DNA of 64,000 nucleotides from Massilia sp. Root133 (lineage in GTDB: Bacteria; Pseudomonadota; Gammaproteobacteria; Burkholderiales; Burkholderiaceae_D), in the NCBI RefSeq assembly GCF_001426525.1, contig NZ_LMEW01000031.1, positions 59,581 through 123,580 of the forward strand, in the 5' to 3' direction. Within the stretch, counting starts at the first letter, position 1. Each line of letters opens with the position of its first letter. Positions 59,912 to 64,000 of the stretch are shown here, piece after piece. Below the pieces are notes generated by a model. It ran no database searches, was not told where the DNA came from, and saw only the letters and a program-made list of their open reading frames with translations. The translations under genes and the position numbers were made by a program.

Positions 59912-60517
59912 AGCGCGGTAAATATTGTTATCTAAACGAAAAGAGGTTGCATAGTACCCCAAATTGTAAGCAGGGGGCGACACGACTGCGCGTCCTGCGC
60001 AGAGTCGGAAAAGACGGCAACCGGGTCGTAAAACAACAACATTGTGCACTATTGATATTGCGCCACAGCATAGGTGGCACTGTGCGGGCGCCGGGGCAAA
60101 AAAAAGCCCGCTACGGGAGCGGGCTGAATCTATCCTTGGAGGAGAATAGAGGAGACAGGTTCATAATGCTGCATCGCAAAAAAGAAATCCAATTTAGATT
60201 TGTAATGTCGGCCATTGCTTTTATAAATGACACAGCCGTGCACGCTTCAATCGGGTCACTCTTGGTGCACCAAAGAAAATGTTCTACGATAGCAAAATGT
60301 TTAAAGACGCCTTGCTGTCGTTTTCGTATTTTCCAGTCGATCCATGCGTATGGACGCTGCCGCTGCGCGCCGCGTTGGCATGGTCGACCATACCCGGCTA
60401 TCATGGACCGTCCATTTCCGGCCGTTCCGTAGGGCGCCGAAAGCCCGGGCGCTTCCTGCCACCGTCTCCAGTCCAGGGTTTGCCATCCGGCCGATGCATC
60501 GTCAACTGAAGCCATCC
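59912..60517. other. 606-base intergenic region
   Basis: No credible gene is visible on either strand; the open frames here are Cys/Arg/His-rich and lack family signatures. The left part is AT-rich and carries the promoter of the minus-strand receiver gene. A strong minus-strand terminator sits at 60098-60125 without an assigned gene. GGAGGAGAATAGAGGAG (60138-60154) is purine-rich but does not lead a convincing frame. Bases 60300-60517 precede the YfiR-like gene. Confidence 0.6.
60098..60125 (-). terminator. Rho-independent terminator on the minus strand without an assigned gene
   Basis: AGCCCGCT (60105-60112) pairs with AGCGGGCT (60118-60125) around a five-base loop. Read on the minus strand, it is followed by eight T. 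It would end a transcript coming from above 60125 on the minus strand, where no gene is recognised. A small RNA is therefore possible. Confidence 0.75.
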
Positions 60518-61102
60518 ATGAATCGAGGCCTGCGGCGGTCCTTTGCCGGCTGGGCGCTGGCCTCGCTGGCCGTGCTGTGCGCAGGCGTCGGACTGATGCC
60601 GCCCGCGCGCGCGCAGAGCGCCGTGCCCGGCGTGCCGCTGGAGCGGCGCGTGAAGGCGGCTTTCCTGTACAAATTCCTCGGCTATACCGATTTTCCCGCG
60701 AGCGCGTTCGCCGACGCCACGGCGCCGCTGACGATCGGCGTGATCGGCGCCGACGACCTCGCCGTCGAGCTGGCGCGCGTGGTGGCCGGACGCACCGTCA
60801 ACAACCGCATGATCGAAGTGCGCGAGCTGCGCGAAAGCGATGCGGCGGCCCGGGTGCACCTGCTGTTCGTGGGCGGGAGCGATCCGCAGCGGGTCGCGCG
60901 CATCGTGCACCAGGCGCTGGGCGCGATGCTCGTCGTGACCGAATGCGACAACGGCTTGCAGCTCGGTAGTGTGATCAATTTCCGCATCGTCGACGAACGG
61001 GTCCGCTTCGACGTCGCGCTGGATGCGGCGGAACGCAATGGCATCAAACTCAGTTCGCGCCTGCTGACGGTGGCGAACCGGGTGCAGAAAGGAGCGCAGT
61101 GA
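60518..61102 (+). CDS. YfiR/DUF4154-family periplasmic protein
   Basis: The protein has 194 residues from the ATG at 60518; an ATG at 60494 is also in frame. A signal peptide ends near PARAQSA (about residue 29). The DUF4154 pattern is clear: RRVKAAFLYKFLGYTDFPASAF, then TIGVIGADDLAVEL, then VHLLFVGGS and LVVTECDNGLQLGSVINF. In YfiBNR systems YfiR restrains a membrane signalling partner. Here the stop overlaps the start of a membrane hybrid kinase gene, which is the likely partner. Confidence 0.9.
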   Translation: MNRGLRRSFAGWALASLAVLCAGVGLMPPARAQSAVPGVPLERRVKAAFLYKFLGYTDFPASAFADATAPLTIGVIGADDLAVELARVVAGRTVNNRMIEVRELRESDAAARVHLLFVGGSDPQRVARIVHQALGAMLVVTECDNGLQLGSVINFRIVDERVRFDVALDAAERNGIKLSSRLLTVANRVQKGAQ

Positions 61103-62991
61103 TGGTAATGCGCGACGGCGGCACGGTCCGCGGCAAACTGATTCTGATGGCGGTATCGACGACGTTCGTCGCGTTACTGGCGGCTTCCGTCGCCATGTTG
61201 CTGTTCGACCTGCGCGCGTTCCAGCGCTACTGGACGGACGACCTGATGACGCAGGCCGACATCATGGCGCGTGTGACCGCTCCGGCCCTCACGTTCAACG
61301 ACGAGGAGACGGCGCGCCAGAACCTGGCCGTCCTGCGCGTGCGCCCGCAGATCCTCGCCGCAGCGATCTACACGAGCGACGGCACGCGCTTCGCCACGTA
61401 CGCGGCGGCCCCGAACCAGGCGATCCCGGCGCGCCCGGCGCCCTCCGGCTACCGCATCGAGGGCGGTGAAGTGGCGGTGTTCCGCAACATCGTGGAAAAC
61501 GGCGAGATGGTCGGCACGGTGTACCTGCGCTCGCGCTACGGCCTGGTCGACCGCCTGTTCAGCTACGGCGCCATCCTCGGTGCCGTGATGCTGGGCGCGC
61601 TGTTGATCGCGGGCCTCGTCGCGTCGCGCCTGCAGGCCGCCATCACGCGGCCGCTCGCGGCCGTGACGAACGTCGCGCGCCAGGTGATGCAGCGGCGCGA
61701 CTTCACCCTGCGCGTGCCGGGCAACGACAGCGGAGAAATCGGCGTGCTCGTGGCGGCCTTCAACGACATGCTGGCCGAGATCGGCCGCCGCTCGCACGCG
61801 CTGCAGGAAGCGAATGCGACCCTCGAACACGAGATGCAGGTGCGCGAGCGCGCGGAGGAGGCGCTGCGCCTCGCGGACCGCCGCAAGGACGAATTCCTCG
61901 CCACGCTGGCGCACGAGCTGAGGAACCCGCTGGCGCCGATCCGCACGGGCCTCGACATCCTGCGCCTGCGCAGCGGCGATGCGCAGGCGACCCAGCGCGC
62001 GACCGACATCATGGAGCGCCAGCTGCGCCAGATGGTGCGCCTCGTCGACGACCTGCTGGACGTCTCGCGCATCAATACCGGCAAATTCACCATTAAGAGC
62101 GGCCGCGTGGAGCTGAAGGCGGTCGTCAACGACGCGCTGGAAGTCGTGCGGCCGTACATCGAGCTGCATGGCCACGAGCTGACGATCGACCTGCCGGACC
62201 GTCCCGTGTTCCTGAACGGCGACGCGACCCGTCTCGCGCAAATCCTCTCGAACCTCTTGAATAACGCCGCCAAATACACGAATCGCGGCGGCCGCGTGGG
62301 CCTGAGGGCGACGGTGGACGACCGCACGCTGACGCTGGTCGTGTCCGATACGGGCATCGGCATCGCGCCGGACATGCTGGACACCGTGTTCGAGATGTTC
62401 GTGCAGGTCGATTCGACGCTGGAGCGTTCGGTGGCCGGCCTGGGCGTGGGGCTGTCGCTGGCGCGCAAGCTGGTCGAGCTGCACGGCGGCTCCATCGAGG
62501 CGCACAGCGCGGGCCTCGGCCATGGCAGCCAGTTCGTCGTGCGGCTGCCGATCGTCGTCGAGCCGGAACTCCCCGCGAAGCCGACGCCAATGTCGTTCAT
62601 CAGCGCGGAAACGTACCGCATCCTGCTCGCCGACGATAACGTCGACTTCGTCAACAGCATCGGCGCACTGCTGACGGCGATGGGGCACAGCGTCGTCATC
62701 ACGCACAATGGCGCGGATGCGCTGGCCGCGGCCAAGCGCTTCTGTCCGGATTACGCCTTCCTCGACATCGGCCTGCCGCAGATGTCTGGTTACGACCTGG
62801 CGCGGGGAATCCGCGACCTGTCGTGCTGCACGATGACCGTCATGGTCGCCGTCACGGGCTGGGGCCAGGAAAAGGACCGCCAACTGGCGTTCGAGGCCGG
62901 CTTCGACCACCATATGGTCAAGCCCGTGCGCTTCGAGCAGATCGAGGAAATCCTGGGGAACCGCAGCGTCATCAAGAAGCTGCGCACATAA
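61102..62991 (+). CDS. Membrane hybrid histidine kinase (CHASE8-HAMP-kinase-receiver)
   Basis: The protein has 629 residues from the ATG at 61102, with AAAGGAGCG upstream; a GTG at 61099 overlaps it. It has a membrane helix at about 12-33, a periplasmic domain of about 115 residues (ADIMARVTAPALTFNDEETA, CHASE8-like), a second helix at about 152-175, HAMP, a coiled coil, HisKA with H-box LAHELRNPLAPI (about 267), ATPase (NLLNNAAKYTN; DTGIGIAP; GLGVGLSLARKLVE) and a C-terminal receiver (LLADDNVDF; AFLDIGLPQMSG; AVTGWG). It is coupled to the YfiR-like gene, which may sense in the periplasm and act on this kinase. Confidence 0.94.
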   Translation: MVMRDGGTVRGKLILMAVSTTFVALLAASVAMLLFDLRAFQRYWTDDLMTQADIMARVTAPALTFNDEETARQNLAVLRVRPQILAAAIYTSDGTRFATYAAAPNQAIPARPAPSGYRIEGGEVAVFRNIVENGEMVGTVYLRSRYGLVDRLFSYGAILGAVMLGALLIAGLVASRLQAAITRPLAAVTNVARQVMQRRDFTLRVPGNDSGEIGVLVAAFNDMLAEIGRRSHALQEANATLEHEMQVRERAEEALRLADRRKDEFLATLAHELRNPLAPIRTGLDILRLRSGDAQATQRATDIMERQLRQMVRLVDDLLDVSRINTGKFTIKSGRVELKAVVNDALEVVRPYIELHGHELTIDLPDRPVFLNGDATRLAQILSNLLNNAAKYTNRGGRVGLRATVDDRTLTLVVSDTGIGIAPDMLDTVFEMFVQVDSTLERSVAGLGVGLSLARKLVELHGGSIEAHSAGLGHGSQFVVRLPIVVEPELPAKPTPMSFISAETYRILLADDNVDFVNSIGALLTAMGHSVVITHNGADALAAAKRFCPDYAFLDIGLPQMSGYDLARGIRDLSCCTMTVMVAVTGWGQEKDRQLAFEAGFDHHMVKPVRFEQIEEILGNRSVIKKLRT

Positions 62992-63018
62992 AAAAAGCGG
63001 AAGCGCGTGCGCTTCCGC
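62990..63018 (-). terminator. Rho-independent terminator of the PEP-CTERM gene
   Basis: GCGGAAGCGC and GCGCTTCCGC-type arms (62997-63018) form a stem with a minimal loop, followed on the minus strand by a run of T (62990-62996). It begins 22 bases after the stop of the PEP-CTERM gene, and it may also serve the convergent kinase gene weakly. Confidence 0.9.
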
Positions 63019-63040
63019 CCGACTCATGCGAAGGGGGCTA

Positions 63041-63592
63041 TCAAGCCGGCTTGGCCTGCTTGCGGCGACGAGCCAGGAAGCCGAGGACGCCCAGGCCGGC
63101 CAGCATCATGCCGTAGGTTTCCGGTTCCGGCACCGGGGCAGCCAGGGACACCGCGCCGCCGAAGCTGGCGGCCTGGTCCGACACCAGGTTGCCGCTCACT
63201 TGCAGGTAGTAGTTGCCGGCAGTCAGGTTGTCGCTCGAGATCGTCCAGACGTCGATGTCGCCGGACTGCAGCGATTTGCCCGACGAGATCAGCGCGTTGC
63301 CGGTGGCGTTGTACAGGGACACGCCGGTGATGTCGAGACCGGTGTCGGCGCTGCGGCTCACCGACGAGATGATGGCGTCGAGGTTCCAGCCGGTGGTGCC
63401 TTCGACGGCGAAGGTGAAGCGGTCGGCAAAGGTATTGCCGTTGTTACCGGTTGCGAACGTGTCGCCGAAGAAGCCGGCGCCGTCGGTCAGGTCGAGGACC
63501 TGCGGGGTGTTGCCGACGGTGGCCGCCATGGCAGCGGTGGAAACGAACGACGCAGAAGCCAATACAACAGCAGCAATCAGTGATTTTTTCAT
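63041..63592 (-). CDS. FxDxF-type PEP-CTERM surface protein
   Basis: The protein has 183 residues from the ATG at 63592, with GAGGTAAG upstream. It has a signal peptide (MKKSLIAAVVLASASF, cleavage near AMAATV), then a beta-rich domain with FADRFTF (FxDxF motif) and SSDNLTAGNYYLQVSG. The C-terminal sorting signal is VPEPETYGMMLAGLG followed by a hydrophobic helix and ARRRK. PEP-CTERM proteins are processed by exosortase (EpsH-type), linked to exopolysaccharide-producing bacteria. No exosortase gene is in the window. Confidence 0.95.
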   Translation of the reverse strand: MKKSLIAAVVLASASFVSTAAMAATVGNTPQVLDLTDGAGFFGDTFATGNNGNTFADRFTFAVEGTTGWNLDAIISSVSRSADTGLDITGVSLYNATGNALISSGKSLQSGDIDVWTISSDNLTAGNYYLQVSGNLVSDQAASFGGAVSLAAPVPEPETYGMMLAGLGVLGFLARRRKQAKPA

Positions 63593-64000
63593 TTCTTACC
63601 TCGCAAAGAAACAGCCGCGTCCTGCAGCTTGGTTTTCAAGAATCGGGGAAGTTCATCGTATCAAACCATCGATAAAAAGCACGGAAAATCACCGAAGTGT
63701 GCGCTACTTCGCGGAAAGATGCTGAACATAAATAGTTTCCGCCAGGATGCGGTTTTCACCCGCTTTTCATAGAGGAGTTGGTGTGTCTGGCATCAGTCAT
63801 CGGCGGCGATCAGCCAAATTGCATAGTATTTGTAGGTTCACTCCTACGTAAAGACGCGAGAAAATCCGCCGCTGAGCTTTTTCTGTTTGCGGACAGGCAT
63901 TGGGCGATCGTCAAGATCGCAGGGGATACGGCTAAAAGACCGGAGGAGGGGACGCGGCAATGAAAAAGGCCAGATCTTGCGATCTGGCCTTTCGTATAAG
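63593..64000. other. Right-end region without an assigned gene
   Basis: The first part (63593-63770) is the probable promoter region of the PEP-CTERM gene. A 61-codon frame at 63778-63963 has only a badly spaced start and no family signature, so it is not called. GTAGG-TTCACT-CCTAC near 63833 is a short inverted repeat. The end carries a terminator. Confidence 0.55.
63962..63992. terminator. Perfect 12-bp hairpin, terminator at the right end
   Basis: AAAGGCCAGATC and GATCTGGCCTTT pair perfectly around TTGC. On the minus strand five T follow; on the plus strand three T are part of the stem. It probably ends a minus-strand gene lying beyond 64000 and may be bidirectional. Confidence 0.8.

Noticed and set aside
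60111..60515. Minus-strand ORF of 134 residues and plus-strand frames between 59947 and 60432
   Set aside because: No family signature and no well-placed ribosome site, and the minus-strand frame ends inside the terminator hairpin.
63778..63963. 61-codon plus-strand ORF before the right-end terminator
   Set aside because: The only purine-rich site is too close to the TTG/GTG start and the translation shows no recognisable features. It may still be a small gene but is not supportable.
1..64000. CRISPR array, tRNA, rRNA, intact IS element or prophage
   Set aside because: No regularly spaced repeats, no cloverleaf-type sequence, and no transposase or integrase motif was seen by reading both strands. 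A tRNAscan or IS search would settle this.

Overview
This is a high-GC chromosomal window of beta-proteobacterial character. The best guess is an Oxalobacteraceae member close to Massilia/Telluria. That rests on inference from gene types: an FxDxF-type PEP-CTERM protein, many GGDEF/EAL and hybrid-kinase proteins, Rhs and type VI secretion pieces, and the mix of AraC/LysR/TetR regulators. No rRNA, tRNA, CRISPR array or intact insertion sequence was seen.

1-7.4 kb is an accessory island. A truncated minus-strand gene of unknown function faces a full-length Rhs protein (361-4920). The Rhs variable tip reads as a HYD1-type ADP-ribosyltransferase toxin. It is followed, with overlapping start and stop codons, by a small candidate immunity gene and by a macro-domain gene of the ADP-ribose hydrolase type. 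Next come a decayed gene with two in-frame stops, a truncated and an intact SUKH (SMI1/KNR4) immunity gene, a frameshifted second copy of part of the Rhs core, and the 3' stump of an SRPBCC gene. The DNA becomes visibly AT-richer exactly where the Rhs core ends. The most interesting system here is this toxin tip paired with an enzyme family that can remove or process ADP-ribose.

7.4-26.3 kb is ordinary accessory metabolism and regulation: AraC plus aldo-keto reductase, TetR, a GAF-GGDEF-EAL protein, a GlxA-type AraC regulator, an M24 peptidase-like protein, an SDR-SDR-LysR operon, a TonB-box protein, an isochorismatase-family hydrolase, a FixL/FixJ-like two-component operon with an extra receiver protein, a PAS-GGDEF-EAL protein, another SDR and a YghU-like glutathione transferase. 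26.4-29.2 kb holds an isolated tssF-tssG pair. 29.2-38.4 kb is a metal region: a CueR-type promoter overlapping the tssG stop, a CopA ATPase ORF that runs in frame into CopZ, a TonB-dependent receptor with a palindromic operator, and a minus-strand operon of DUF2946 protein, leader peptide, TolC-like lipoprotein and multicopper oxidase. A CDF transporter follows.

38.5-47.1 kb holds a Pat-like protein acetyltransferase, an RhlE-type helicase, a FAD amino-acid dehydrogenase behind a TPP riboswitch and a 12-codon leader ORF, a small lipoprotein, an outer-membrane barrel, a His/Gly-rich secreted protein and NDH-2. 47.1-63 kb is dominated by signal transduction (five kinases or receiver proteins and one receiver-GGDEF protein), with a hemerythrin, a TonB receptor and hypothetical proteins between them. 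A PEP-CTERM protein with a clear terminator lies near the right end.
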